Positions 55,036 through 63,924 of a stretch of 64,000 nucleotides of DNA are shown here, one piece after another. Every line of letters begins with the position of its first letter. Position 1 is the first letter of the stretch. The DNA comes from Microbulbifer sp. ALW1. GTDB lineage: Bacteria; Pseudomonadota; Gammaproteobacteria; Pseudomonadales; Cellvibrionaceae. The notes under the pieces are model-generated. The model had not been told where the DNA came from and did not search any database. It saw nothing but the letters and a program-made list of their open reading frames with translations. A program made the position numbers and the translations under genes. The stretch covers positions 2,396,501 through 2,460,500 of the forward strand of contig NZ_CP047569.1 of assembly GCF_009903625.1 (NCBI RefSeq), read 5' to 3'.

Positions 55036-55902
55036 ATGAAGCCCATGCTCGAAAAAATTCTACCGGAGCCCGATTGTTCCTGGCGTTTCTGGCTATATGA
55101 GCTGGATGAAATCGAGTTCAACTGGCATTACCACCCAGAGTATGAAATTGCGTTAACCCTTAACAGCAAGGGGCATCGCTATGTGGGGGATAGTGTCGAG
55201 GCGTATACCGGTGTTGATATGGCCCTGACCGGGCCGGACCTACCGCACACCTGGTGCTCGCAACCGGAAAGGGAAGGTGAGCAGGTGCAGACCTATGTGG
55301 CGCAGTTGCCCGCCCCCTGGCTACACACATTGATGTCACAGGTCCCGGAGCTGGAAGGTTTGCGGTCACTCATGCAACGGTCTGAACGTGGCATCCTCTT
55401 TAGCCGCGAAGTGACCGAGCTGGCGGTTCCTATTTTTACATCCCTGGCCGCGGCATCCCCGATCGAACGAATAATAGGCCTGCTTCAGATCCTGCGATTG
55501 CAGGCTGGCGATAAGGAGTCTCGGATATTGGCCAGTGCGGGATACAAATTCACCGCCCAGCGCGATAGCTATTGTGAGCGAATCGATCGGGTTATTGGCT
55601 ATATTTACGAAAATTACTGCCAGCCGTTACGCGCGGATGCGCTCGCGGATCTTGCCAATATGAGTACCAATCACTTCCACCGTTTTATCAAGCAGCGAAC
55701 TGAACAAACGTTCACTGAGCTGGTTAACCAGCTGCGAATCGGTAAGGCCTGTTCCCTGTTAATCAATTCAGATCAGCCAATTGCGGCAATCAGTGATCTG
55801 TGCGGCTTTAACAACCTGTCCAATTTCAATCGCCGCTTCCGCCACTTGAAAAACATGACACCTTCTCAATTCCGGACGCGTTTGCGACAGACCAAATTGT
55901 AA
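55036..55902 (+). CDS. AraC-family transcriptional regulator
   Basis: A 288-residue regulator with an N-terminal cupin-like ligand domain (FNWHYHPEYEIALTLNSKGHRYVGD) and a C-terminal double helix-turn-helix (about 185-285; LADLANMSTNHFHRFIKQ, ISDLCGFNNLSNFNRRFRHLKNMTPSQFR). I use ATG 55036; GTG 55027 in frame is the alternative. Its placement between halogenase and cellulase genes and the repeated bipartite sites nearby make it the likely local activator, responding to a glucan-derived ligand. Confidence 0.9.
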   Translation: MKPMLEKILPEPDCSWRFWLYELDEIEFNWHYHPEYEIALTLNSKGHRYVGDSVEAYTGVDMALTGPDLPHTWCSQPEREGEQVQTYVAQLPAPWLHTLMSQVPELEGLRSLMQRSERGILFSREVTELAVPIFTSLAAASPIERIIGLLQILRLQAGDKESRILASAGYKFTAQRDSYCERIDRVIGYIYENYCQPLRADALADLANMSTNHFHRFIKQRTEQTFTELVNQLRIGKACSLLINSDQPIAAISDLCGFNNLSNFNRRFRHLKNMTPSQFRTRLRQTKL

Positions 55903-55935
55903 TGTGATCCGGTTTTCGAACCGGATACCTTAGCG

Positions 55936-55968
55936 GAATAGTATTGATTTCCGCTTGAAAAGTGCATC
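55936..55968 (-). promoter_or_regulatory. Bipartite operator, site C (inverted variant)
   Basis: On the minus strand GATGCACTTTTC (55968-55957) and AATACTATTC (55945-55936), starts 23 bp apart. It matches 11/12 and 8/10 positions of sites A and B, and is about 90 bases upstream of the GH5 gene. Confidence 0.55.
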
Positions 55969-56057
55969 ACTCCTGTCTGATAGCCAGCACACTGGCTTCT
56001 CCCTGAAACCAACGCCGGACCTGATACCGGCAATAATTAAACTGACTGGGTGAAGCT

Positions 56058-57602
56058 ATGAAACGGATTCTGTTTACTGCAGGGGGGTGTTTGTTTTACC
56101 TGTTGCTCGCGGTTAAGGCCTATGCCTATGACTGCAGTGCAACCCCTGCCTATCAAGATGGTGTCAATTACCAAAGTGGAGATCTGGTCTCCAATACCGG
56201 AGCGGCCTATCGCTGCAATGTAGCTGGCTGGTGTTCTACCGGTGGCGCCTATGCACCGGGAACCGGATGGGCCTGGACGGAGGCCTGGGACGAGCTGGGA
56301 AGCTGTGACGGGGGGGCTGGCTCTTCCGGTTCAAGCTCAAGTTCTTCCAGTTCCAGTTCCAGCTCTTCGGGTTCTTCCAGTTCATCGTCGGGAAGCGGTA
56401 GCTCTAGCGGCGGCACAAGCTGTGACGGTATTGAGGCGTGGCAAGTCGCCAGTATCTATACCGAAGGCAATGTAGTTCAGCAAAATGGTGAGCGCTATAT
56501 CGCCAACTGGTGGAACCAGGGGCAGAGCCCTGAGGACAACTCCGGCGCGTATGAGGTTTGGAGTGCCGCGGGGAGTTGCAGTGGTGCGGGTTCTTCTTCC
56601 AGCAGCTCTGGTGGAACCTCTTCCTCCGGTAGTTCCTCATCCGGCGTGAGTTCGTCTGGCGGTTCGTCGGGTGGTGATTCGCCAATTGCTCGTCATGGCA
56701 AGTTACATGTGTGTGGCAATGGGTTGTGCAATGCCGATAATGTACCGGTGCAACTGAGAGGAATGAGTACCCATGGCCTGCAATGGTATGGCTGGGGCAA
56801 CTGTATTACCGGAAATTCCCTCGATACTCTTGCTGAAGACTGGAATGCCGATATCTTACGGGTCTCGCTGTATGTGCAGGAAGGTGGCTATGAAACCGAT
56901 CCGGCGGGTTATACCGCACAGGTCAGCCATATTATCGACGAAGTGACAGCGCGGGGAATGTACGTACTGGTTGATTGGCATCAGCTGGATCCCGGTGATC
57001 CCAATGCGAATCTGGACAATGCCCGTCAGTTCTTTACCGATATCGCACAGGCGCACGGCGACAAAACCAATATCATTTACGATGTGGCCAATGAGCCCAA
57101 CAATGTGAGCTGGGATGCTATCCAGCGCTATGCAATGGAGGTGATTCCCGTTATTCGCCAGTATGCGCCGGATGCGGTTGTATTGGTGGGTACGCATGGC
57201 TGGGCGTCACTCGGTATATCCGATGGTGGCTCGGCGCAGGATATCTTCAATAATCCCGTGACCATCGACAATATCATGTACACCTTCCATTTCTACGCCG
57301 CATCCCACGGCCAGGTGTATCGCGATGAACTGCGGTCTGCCCTTGAGCGGGGGATGCCGGTGTTTGTGACCGAGTGGGGCTCTCAGACCTATACCGGAGA
57401 CGACGGCAACGACTTTGTCAGCACACAGGCATATCTCGATCTACTGGATCAGTACCAGATCAGCTGGACCAACTGGAACTACTCGGATGACTTCAGGACC
57501 GGGGCTGTGTGGAATACCGGCACCTGCAGCGCTGACAGCTGGGGCGTGGGAAACCTGAAAGAGGCGGGCGCCTGGGTGCGGGACAAAATCCGCAATCGCT
57601 AG
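56058..57602 (+). CDS. Secreted GH5 endoglucanase with two CBM5/12-like modules
   Basis: A 514-residue enzyme: signal peptide (1 to about 23), CBM5/12-like module (24-78), poly-Ser linker, second CBM5/12 module (about 122-172, WQVASIYTEGNVVQQNGERYIANWW), Ser/Gly linker, then GH5 domain (about 208-514). Acid Glu346 (YDVANEPNN) and nucleophile Glu439 (VTEWGS) are present. CBM5/12 modules bind cellulose or chitin; the GH5 domain resembles subfamily 2-like endo-beta-1,4-glucanases. Long Ser linkers are typical of Cellvibrio/Saccharophagus-type enzymes. Operator site C lies upstream. Confidence 0.92.
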   Translation: MKRILFTAGGCLFYLLLAVKAYAYDCSATPAYQDGVNYQSGDLVSNTGAAYRCNVAGWCSTGGAYAPGTGWAWTEAWDELGSCDGGAGSSGSSSSSSSSSSSSSGSSSSSSGSGSSSGGTSCDGIEAWQVASIYTEGNVVQQNGERYIANWWNQGQSPEDNSGAYEVWSAAGSCSGAGSSSSSSGGTSSSGSSSSGVSSSGGSSGGDSPIARHGKLHVCGNGLCNADNVPVQLRGMSTHGLQWYGWGNCITGNSLDTLAEDWNADILRVSLYVQEGGYETDPAGYTAQVSHIIDEVTARGMYVLVDWHQLDPGDPNANLDNARQFFTDIAQAHGDKTNIIYDVANEPNNVSWDAIQRYAMEVIPVIRQYAPDAVVLVGTHGWASLGISDGGSAQDIFNNPVTIDNIMYTFHFYAASHGQVYRDELRSALERGMPVFVTEWGSQTYTGDDGNDFVSTQAYLDLLDQYQISWTNWNYSDDFRTGAVWNTGTCSADSWGVGNLKEAGAWVRDKIRNR

Positions 57603-57612
57603 TGTTCAGCGC

Positions 57613-57642
57613 TTGACCTTACCCTCGCGGTAACCTTAAAAC
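57613..57642 (+). promoter_or_regulatory. CueR-type promoter/operator
   Basis: TTGACC (57613-57618) and TAAAAC (57637-57642) with an over-long 18-base spacer holding the dyad CCTTACC/GGTAACC, the layout of MerR-family activated promoters. It lies directly upstream of cueR. Confidence 0.6.
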
Positions 57643-57672
57643 TCCTTCATAGCTATCTCGGCTATGAAGGAG
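57642..57672. repeat. Perfect 12-bp inverted repeat covering the cueR ribosome binding site
   Basis: CTCCTTCATAGC (57642-57653) and GCTATGAAGGAG (57661-57672) with a 7-base loop. The right arm contains the GAAGGAG ribosome binding site of cueR. It could be a terminator for the GH5 gene (no T-run) or affect cueR translation. Confidence 0.7.
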
Positions 57673-57677
57673 CTTCC

Positions 57678-58067
57678 ATGAATATATCCCAGGCGGCCAA
57701 ACGCGCCGGCCTCAGCGCCAAGGCCCTGCGCTATTACGAATCCATCAACCTGATATCTCCGTCGCGAAGCCCCAATGGCTATCGTGAATACTCGCACGCG
57801 GATGTGGACATCCTGCAGTTTATCCAGCGGGCCAGAAGCTGTGGCTTCTCCGTCGATGAAGTGCGGGCCCTCCTGGAGCTGCATCGCAATCCGGCACGGC
57901 ACAGTCACGATGCCAAGGTGCTAGTGGAGGAGAAGCTGCAGCAAGTCGAGCGACAGCTTGAAGTTTTGAAAAGCATGCGCAAGACCTTGCGCGGACTTGC
58001 GGACAGTTGTGCCGGGGATGATTCGCCCGAGTGCGCGATCCTGAATCAGCTCGCCAGCGGCGATTAA
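57678..58067 (+). CDS. cueR: Copper-responsive MerR-family regulator CueR
   Basis: A 129-residue regulator with the MerR winged helix (MNISQAAKRAGLSAKALRYYESINLISP) and a dimerisation coiled coil. The monovalent-metal site is clear: Cys111 and Cys119 (CAGDDSPEC) with Ser76 rather than Cys at the helix start, the pattern for Cu(I)/Ag(I). It normally activates copA and cueO-type genes; none is adjacent here, so the nearby operator probably serves autoregulation. Confidence 0.9.
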   Translation: MNISQAAKRAGLSAKALRYYESINLISPSRSPNGYREYSHADVDILQFIQRARSCGFSVDEVRALLELHRNPARHSHDAKVLVEEKLQQVERQLEVLKSMRKTLRGLADSCAGDDSPECAILNQLASGD

Positions 58068-58090
58068 ACCGCTGGCAGCTATCTAAGCGA

Positions 58091-59251
58091 TTAAAACTCC
58101 GGGTTCCATCCGGCCAGTATGCGCTCTGCGGTATAAGCCTTGGCCTCCTCATCGCTCAGGTGGCGCCGCTTGGGGTTTTTCTGCGCTCCCGGGCCATGGC
58201 TCTTGTACTCAAAAAAGCGGGAATCTTCTGGTCTGAACACACTGCTCTTGGTGCCATCGCGACTGGTACCGCGCATAGAATCCCAGCCTTCCGTCGTAAT
58301 ATGGTCGTCCATATAGCTGTTGATGAACACGCTGGCGCCGATGGCGTTGGGGTCGGCATAACGACCGTCCGCGAAAGTGGTGGTTGGGTGCCAGGGGCGG
58401 CCCAGGGGCGTGGAGTTGGCGGGTACGCCCGGCGCCTTCAGCAGGCGGCAGTTCAGGAAGACCAGACCGAAATCGTTGCTGATATCGGTGCTTGGTGCGG
58501 TGAGGTAGCCGACTGTATCCCGCGGGGTTCCGCGGGGGCGGGTCACGATATCGCTGTTTTCAAACAGCGCCTGACCGGCACCAAAAATAAAGTCCACGTT
58601 GCCTTCGATCACACTGTCCCGAAAGTAACTGCGTCCACCCTGCACGAACAGGGTGTCCTGATATCCGAGCAGGCGTACCTTGCGGAAGGCCGAGCGGTCA
58701 CTGTTGAGCCCGGTTTCCAGCGCCACTGCCTGTGTGCCATTGACCTTATCGGTATGATCCTTGGGCAGGGCATCGGTAGCGAGGAAATCAAAGCTATTCT
58801 CGATGGTCAGGTTTTCCGCACGGAAGTCCTCGGCCTCGATGGTCAGTGTTGCGGTGGCAAAAGTACCCATTTTTTCACCGGAGCCGGCGGCAGCGCCCGG
58901 AGCTGGCATCCCGGCATAGTCTCCCCAACTGATAACCGTCCGGTCTCTCCCCGCGCCGATCAGACGGACATTGGGCTTATCGACCAGTAGCTTTTCCCGG
59001 TACTTACCCTCGGGCAGGTAGATCACATAGGGCGTCTCACCCGCTGCGGGAGCGGCGGCCAGGGCCGCGGCAATTGTGGGGTAAGCCTGCTCCGCGGAGA
59101 CGCTTGAAGCGCCTGAATCTGCGCTGACTTCCGCACTGACTATCGCATCATAGCGGTTTACTGCTGCGCAGGCTGGGAGGGATATTGTTGCCAGTAGTGG
59201 CAGGATAAGGGAGCAAGATGCTAAGGAGCGGAAGAGTGCTGGGATCGCCAT
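58091..59251 (-). CDS. Pectinesterase-family protein (CE8)
   Basis: A 386-residue secreted protein (N-terminal signal, ATISLPACAAV, possibly a lipobox LPAC) with a right-handed beta-helix pectin methylesterase domain. Catalytic and binding residues are seen in GTQAVAL (Gln), GYQDTLF (Asp), GNVDFIFGAGQALFE (Asp) and LGRPW (Arg/Trp). It should de-esterify pectin, although YbhC-type relatives lack that activity. No pectate lyase or galacturonate gene is in the window. Confidence 0.88.
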   Translation of the reverse strand: MAIPALFRSLASCSLILPLLATISLPACAAVNRYDAIVSAEVSADSGASSVSAEQAYPTIAAALAAAPAAGETPYVIYLPEGKYREKLLVDKPNVRLIGAGRDRTVISWGDYAGMPAPGAAAGSGEKMGTFATATLTIEAEDFRAENLTIENSFDFLATDALPKDHTDKVNGTQAVALETGLNSDRSAFRKVRLLGYQDTLFVQGGRSYFRDSVIEGNVDFIFGAGQALFENSDIVTRPRGTPRDTVGYLTAPSTDISNDFGLVFLNCRLLKAPGVPANSTPLGRPWHPTTTFADGRYADPNAIGASVFINSYMDDHITTEGWDSMRGTSRDGTKSSVFRPEDSRFFEYKSHGPGAQKNPKRRHLSDEEAKAYTAERILAGWNPEF

Positions 59252-59358
59252 GGCTGTAAATCCGTATTGCTGATTGGCCTGATCGTCGGTTTTTATTGGT
59301 CAGGCCATTCTAGCGCCGGCCCCTGCATTTGCTCAAGCCACCGGGATGCGGTTACCCC

Positions 59359-59387
59359 TTAATTCCGCCGACTGACTGAGGTAGAAT
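59359..59387 (+). promoter_or_regulatory. Probable prfB promoter
   Basis: TTAATT (59359-59364), 17-base spacer, TAGAAT (59382-59387), then a GC-rich stretch, 38 bases before the prfB start. The -35 match is weak. Confidence 0.45.
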
Positions 59388-59425
59388 GCGCGGCCGCTTT
59401 AACTGACAGAAGCCCACAGCATCTT

Positions 59426-60521
59426 ATGGAAATCAATCCGCTGCTCAATCAACTCAAAGACCTCGCAGAGCGCACTGACGTTCTCAGGGGGTATCTTTGA
59501 CTACGCTACCAAGAAAGAACGCCTGACCGAGGTCGAGCTGGAGCTGGCTGAACCCAGCGTCTGGGACGATCCCGACCGCGCCCAGGAACTGGGCCGCGAA
59601 CGCGCCGCCCTGGAAGCCGTAGTAAAAACCATCGAAGACCTCGACAGCGGCGTCAGCGACAGCCGCGAACTGCTGGATATGGCAGTGGAAGAGGACGATG
59701 AAGACTCCGTAGCCGAAGTGGCCAGCGAACTCGAGAATCTCCAGCAACAGCTGGAAACCCTCGAATTCCGTCGCATGTTCTCCGGCGAAACCGACCCCAA
59801 CAACGCCTACCTGGACATCCAGGCCGGCTCCGGTGGCACCGAAGCCCAGGACTGGGCGGAAATGCTGTTGCGCATGTATCTGCGCTGGGGCGAAGCCCAC
59901 GGTTTCAAAACCACCCTGGAAGAGGCCTCCGCCGGTGAAGTCGCGGGCATCAAAAGTGCCACCATCCACTTCCAGGGCGAATACGCCTTCGGTTGGCTGC
60001 GCACCGAAACCGGCGTACACCGCCTGGTTCGAAAAAGCCCGTTCGACTCCGGCAACCGCCGTCACACCTCGTTTACCTCCGTCTTCGTCTCCCCGGAGAT
60101 TGACGACAACATCGAGATCGAAGTGGACAAGTCGCAAGTGCGTGAAGACACCTACCGTGCCTCTGGCGCCGGTGGTCAGCACGTCAACAAAACCGACTCC
60201 GCGGTGCGCTTGACTCATATTGCGTCCGGCATCGTGGTTGCCTGCCAGAGCGAACGCTCCCAGCACCAGAACCGTGACAAAGCCTGGAAAATGCTGCGCG
60301 CCAAGCTCTACGAGCAGGAAATGCAGAAGCGCAATGCCGAAAAACAGGCGATGGAAGAAAGCAAATCCGATATCGGCTGGGGCAGCCAGATCCGCTCCTA
60401 CGTACTCGATGACCAGCGCATCAAAGACCTGCGCACCAGTGTCCAGACCAGTAACTGCCAGGCAGTGCTCGACGGCGACCTGGACCAGTTTATCGAGGCG
60501 AGCTTAAAAGCAGGGTTGTAA
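59426..60521 (+). CDS. prfB: Peptide chain release factor 2, with programmed +1 frameshift
   Basis: Codons 1-24 read from ATG 59426, codon 25 is TGA (59498-59500), and the rest continues in the +1 frame from 59499 to 60521, giving 364 residues (E. coli RF2 365). The stop-recognition tripeptide SPF is in RKSPFDSGN and the catalytic GGQ in [11 protein letters not shown]. The residue before SGAGGQ is Ala, as in most bacteria rather than E. coli K-12. RF2 terminates at UGA and UAA. lysS follows, as is usual. Confidence 0.97.
59486..59501 (+). promoter_or_regulatory. RF2 +1 frameshift site
   Basis: Internal Shine-Dalgarno-like AGGGGG (59486-59491), three bases, then CTT-TGA-C. Slow termination at UGA when RF2 is scarce lets the ribosome slip from CUU to UUU, giving autoregulation. 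Confidence 0.97.
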
Positions 60522-60560
60522 ACCTAAGTTTCTAAGCACTTTTTGCTTACGAAGTTAAAT

Positions 60561-60690
60561 ACTTCGAATCGAAGGTGGAGTGCTGGGGATTCGGTTTCGA
60601 AAGCGTCGGCAACAGGGATGTTGCCGACGCAGCGTACAGGGATGTATTCACAGCGGTTTCGAAACCGAATACCCAGTGCTCCACCGCCAC
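60561..60690 (-). repeat. 130-bp structured intergenic repeat, copy 2 (inverted)
   Basis: Inverted relative to copy 1, with the same part lengths: GTGGCGG (60690-60684), arm 60683-60657, core 60656-60603, arm 60602-60576, CCTTCGATTCGAAGT (60575-60561). The outer arms differ in sequence from copy 1 yet still pair with few mismatches. It fills the gap between prfB and lysS. Confidence 0.85.
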
Positions 60691-60762
60691 GGACTTCAAT
60701 AAAAAGCTCTACATAGCTAGAAGCGAAGCCCGCAACACACCCCAAAAGACATGTGATAGATC

Positions 60763-62256
60763 ATGAGCAACACACCAACTCCGCAAGACGAAAACAAACT
60801 GATCGCCGAACGCCGTGCCAAACTCAGCGCCATGCGCGAAAAGGGTAACGCCTTCCCGAACAGCTTCCGCCGCGAACAGCTCGCCGCCGACCTGCAAAAA
60901 GAGTTTGGTGAAAAGACCAAGGAAGAACTGGAAGCCGAAGGCAACAGCGCCTGTGTCGCCGGCCGAATCCTCGCCAAGCGCGGCCCCTTCCTCGTCATTC
61001 AGGACGTCTCCGGCCGTATCCAGCTGTACGCCGACAAAGTTGCGCAAAAAGATATCAAAGAGCGCTGGGGCACCTGGGACATCGGCGACATCGTCGGGGT
61101 CAAAGGTGCACTGCACAAATCCGGCAAAGGCGACCTCTACGTAAACTGCGAAGAGTACAGCCTGCTCACCAAAGCCCTGCGTCCGCTGCCGGAAAAATTC
61201 CACGGTATCGCCGACCAGGAAATGCGCTACCGCCAGCGCTACGTCGACCTCATTGCCACCCCGGAATCCCGCGATGTATTCCGCATCCGTTCCGAAGTGA
61301 TCAGCTACATTCGCAGCTTCCTGAATAACAACCACTTCATGGAAGTGGAAACCCCCATGCTGCAGGTGATTCCCGGTGGCGCCACTGCGCGTCCGTTCGT
61401 GACCCATCACAACGCGCTGGATATTGACATGTACCTGCGCATCGCGCCGGAACTCTACCTCAAGCGTTTGGTCGTTGGCGGTTTCGAGCGCGTCTACGAA
61501 ATCAACCGCAACTTCCGCAACGAAGGTCTGTCCACCCGCCACAACCCCGAGTTCACCATGCTCGAGTTCTACCAGGCGTACGCGGACTACAACGACCTGA
61601 TGGACCTGACAGAAAACATGATCCGCGGCATCTGCACCGACGTACTGGGCAGCACCACCGTTCAGTACCAGGACAGCAGCTACGACTTCGCCCAGCCGTT
61701 CGATCGTATCAGTGTTTTCGACTCCATCCTGAAGTACAACCCGGAACTGAATGCCTCCGATATCGACAATATCGAAAGCGCGAAGAAGGTTGCGGAAGGC
61801 CTGGAAATTCCGCTCAAGGATATCTGGGGCCTGGGCAAAATCCAGATCGAAATTTTCGAAAAAACCGTCGAGCACCGTCTGGACCAGCCGACCTTTATCA
61901 CCGAGTACCCGACAGAAGTATCACCTCTGGCGCGCCGAAATGACGACAACCCGTTTGTGACCGACCGCTTTGAATTTTTTGTGGGTGGCCGCGAAATTGC
62001 CAATGGCTTCTCCGAGCTGAACGATGCCGAAGACCAGGCCGAGCGTTTCCAGGCGCAGGTGGCTGAGAAGGATGCGGGCGATGACGAAGCCATGCACTAC
62101 GACGCCGACTATATTCGTGCACTGGAATACGGCCTGCCACCTACCGCAGGTGAAGGCATCGGTATCGACCGTCTGGTAATGCTGTTGACCAACTCGCCGT
62201 CGATTCGCGACGTACTGTTGTTCCCGCATATGCGTCCGGAAGTTTCCCCGGAATAA
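60763..62256 (+). CDS. lysS: Lysyl-tRNA synthetase, class II
   Basis: A 497-residue class II synthetase. N-terminal OB fold (about 60-150, [26 protein letters not shown]), motif 1 ([10 protein letters not shown]), motif 2 ([23 protein letters not shown]) and motif 3 ([13 protein letters not shown]) are all present. It charges tRNA-Lys with ATP. It lies 241 bases after prfB with a structured repeat between, and ends in a strong terminator. Confidence 0.97.
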   Translation: MSNTPTPQDENKLIAERRAKLSAMREKGNAFPNSFRREQLAADLQKEFGEKTKEELEAEGNSACVAGRILAKRGPFLVIQDVSGRIQLYADKVAQKDIKERWGTWDIGDIVGVKGALHKSGKGDLYVNCEEYSLLTKALRPLPEKFHGIADQEMRYRQRYVDLIATPESRDVFRIRSEVISYIRSFLNNNHFMEVETPMLQVIPGGATARPFVTHHNALDIDMYLRIAPELYLKRLVVGGFERVYEINRNFRNEGLSTRHNPEFTMLEFYQAYADYNDLMDLTENMIRGICTDVLGSTTVQYQDSSYDFAQPFDRISVFDSILKYNPELNASDIDNIESAKKVAEGLEIPLKDIWGLGKIQIEIFEKTVEHRLDQPTFITEYPTEVSPLARRNDDNPFVTDRFEFFVGGREIANGFSELNDAEDQAERFQAQVAEKDAGDDEAMHYDADYIRALEYGLPPTAGEGIGIDRLVMLLTNSPSIRDVLLFPHMRPEVSPE

Positions 62257-62280
62257 GCATTGCTTGGGGAAAGACCCGAA

Positions 62281-62322
62281 AACAAAAAGGGCGATGGCTT
62301 TGCAGCCATCGCCCTTTTTGTT
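62281..62322 (+). terminator. Terminator between lysS and the opposing PDZ gene
   Basis: Perfect palindrome, 19-bp stem (AACAAAAAGGGCGATGGCT and complement) with TTGC loop; T-runs on both strands suggest bidirectional use. Confidence 0.92.
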
Positions 62323-62348
62323 TGCGACATTTTTCCAACGAAAATGCA

Positions 62349-63212
62349 CTAACCGCGAATACCCAGTGGGCCAGCGGGTAAATAAATGGTTTCCGATGCG
62401 GAACTGCCCCGGCGCTGTATCTCGACCGAGACCGATGAGCCTGGTGCGACCTGGTAAACCTGGGTGCGCAGGTCACCCATATGAAACACCCGCTGATTGT
62501 TGTAGCGGATGATTTTATCTCCCGGACGCAGGCCGGCCTCATAGGCTGGCGCTGCTTCCAGCAGGTCGCCGATTTCCAGTTCCGTGCGGCCACCAAAAGC
62601 TTTCAGATATTGATCGAATTCCGACCTGCTCAGTTCTTCCTCGAAGACCCGGCGCGGATTGCTGTAGGTGTGAATTTTTTCCTGTAGCTGTTTCGCCTCG
62701 GCCGAGCGCTTGTTTTGCAAATGGTGGTATTCGTAGGTGAATTGCATCTGCTCGTACTGGATGCGCTCCTGCTTATCGACAATAAACTGCGCGCGCTCCG
62801 GGCCAAAGCCCGCCTCCATCAGCTGCCGGATCTGATTCTCGCGCATGCGTTCAAATCGATCCTGATGACTGGTGTCGTGCTCCTGGTGGCTATTATGAAA
62901 CTCTGCCTCGCTCTGGGCGTGGGCCATATCCAGCGACGCATTGCGGGTCTCGCCGGAGTTTTTGTCAGGATCCAGTCGGGCGCTTAGTTCATTGACGAGC
63001 TCCAGCAACTGGCCTTGGATTTTCAGGGTCTGGTCGAGGGTGCGTTCCAGGTGTTGTACGCGAGTGGCTATATCAGATGCGTTGGGCGTGTCGCCGGGAA
63101 ACAGACCTGAAGAGGAGCTGGAGCTGCTTGGTGAGGCCCAGTAGGCGATAGCGACGCCGACGACAAGGAAGGATGCGGCAGCGACATACACTGTGCGCTT
63201 TTGGAGTTGCAT
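62349..63212 (-). CDS. Membrane-anchored PDZ-domain protein
   Basis: A 287-residue protein with one N-terminal membrane helix (about 7-26), a Ser-rich patch, a long charged helical/coiled-coil region (about 45-190) and a C-terminal PDZ domain (about 195-285; DLLEAAPAYEAGLRPGDKIIRYNN). No protease domain is present. It is probably a periplasmic adaptor. I use ATG 63212, preceded by GGGTGA; 63224 is an alternative. Confidence 0.78.
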   Translation of the reverse strand: MQLQKRTVYVAAASFLVVGVAIAYWASPSSSSSSSGLFPGDTPNASDIATRVQHLERTLDQTLKIQGQLLELVNELSARLDPDKNSGETRNASLDMAHAQSEAEFHNSHQEHDTSHQDRFERMRENQIRQLMEAGFGPERAQFIVDKQERIQYEQMQFTYEYHHLQNKRSAEAKQLQEKIHTYSNPRRVFEEELSRSEFDQYLKAFGGRTELEIGDLLEAAPAYEAGLRPGDKIIRYNNQRVFHMGDLRTQVYQVAPGSSVSVEIQRRGSSASETIYLPAGPLGIRG

Positions 63213-63253
63213 GGTTTCACCCATTGCCTGCAGTTTGCCCGTGATAGCAGAAA

Positions 63254-63877
63254 TTATAGAAGTACCAGGTGATTAGGCAGCTCGTTCTTGATCACCGTGG
63301 CAGGTGCGGCTTCCTGAAGTAGTTCGCCACATTTTTCTACGCAGTGAACAAACGCTTCGCTTGTTTTCCCCTTTTTTACTTCGTGGATGAAATTTTCAAC
63401 TATTTCCTGCCAGGCCTCGTTGGTAATGTGCTCCGCGAGACCACGGTCTGCAAGAATTTCAACGTAGTGTTCAGCCTGGGATACAAAAATCAGCAGCCCA
63501 AGCCGGTCTTTGGTGCTGTGCAGCTCCTGCTCCAGAAATTGCCGGCGTGCGAGATTGGATGCGCGCCAGTACTTCACCTTTTTGGGAATCAACCGCATGG
63601 TGAGTGGGCGCCAGCGAAACAGCACCGCGAGGACGATGAAGAGTATCCATTGCAGAGTAAATGCCTGCTGGTACTCCAGCCACCAGGGCAGGAATTGCAT
63701 CAGTGGCGCGAGCAGTAATGCCAGAAATGCCGCCCACAGCGTGGATATGTACAGGTAGTGGTCAGACTGACCGGCGAGCACCGTGACTACTTCGGCGTCG
63801 GTGCGCGATTCCACTTCCTTGATGGCGTCGGCCAGTGTGCGCCGCTCCTGCGCATTCAGCATGTGGTTTTTTTCCAT
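63254..63877 (-). CDS. TPM-domain membrane protein
   Basis: A 207-residue protein with a split TPM domain: DAIKEVESRTDAEVVTVLAG near the N-terminus, two membrane helices (about 42-90), and GLLIFVSQAEHYVEILADRGLAEHI after them. It follows a second TPM-family gene by 47 bases, the order seen in LemA/YgcG-type operons. Function unknown; some TPM proteins are linked to membrane or photosystem upkeep. Confidence 0.82.
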   Translation of the reverse strand: MEKNHMLNAQERRTLADAIKEVESRTDAEVVTVLAGQSDHYLYISTLWAAFLALLLAPLMQFLPWWLEYQQAFTLQWILFIVLAVLFRWRPLTMRLIPKKVKYWRASNLARRQFLEQELHSTKDRLGLLIFVSQAEHYVEILADRGLAEHITNEAWQEIVENFIHEVKKGKTSEAFVHCVEKCGELLQEAAPATVIKNELPNHLVLL

Positions 63878-63924
63878 CGTTCGTTGCCGAGCCCCCGTAT
63901 TCCTTTTCTGGCTGCCCCGTTTGG

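Noticed and set aside
59426..59500. prfB appearing to be broken by an early TGA
   Set aside because: The AGGGGG/CTT-TGA-C layout at codon 25 is the classic programmed RF2 frameshift, not a mutation or sequencing error.
59484..60266. 260-codon minus-strand frame across prfB
   Set aside because: Antisense shadow of prfB with high Gly/Ala/Val and no supporting signals; similar frames oppose lysS and the receptor genes.
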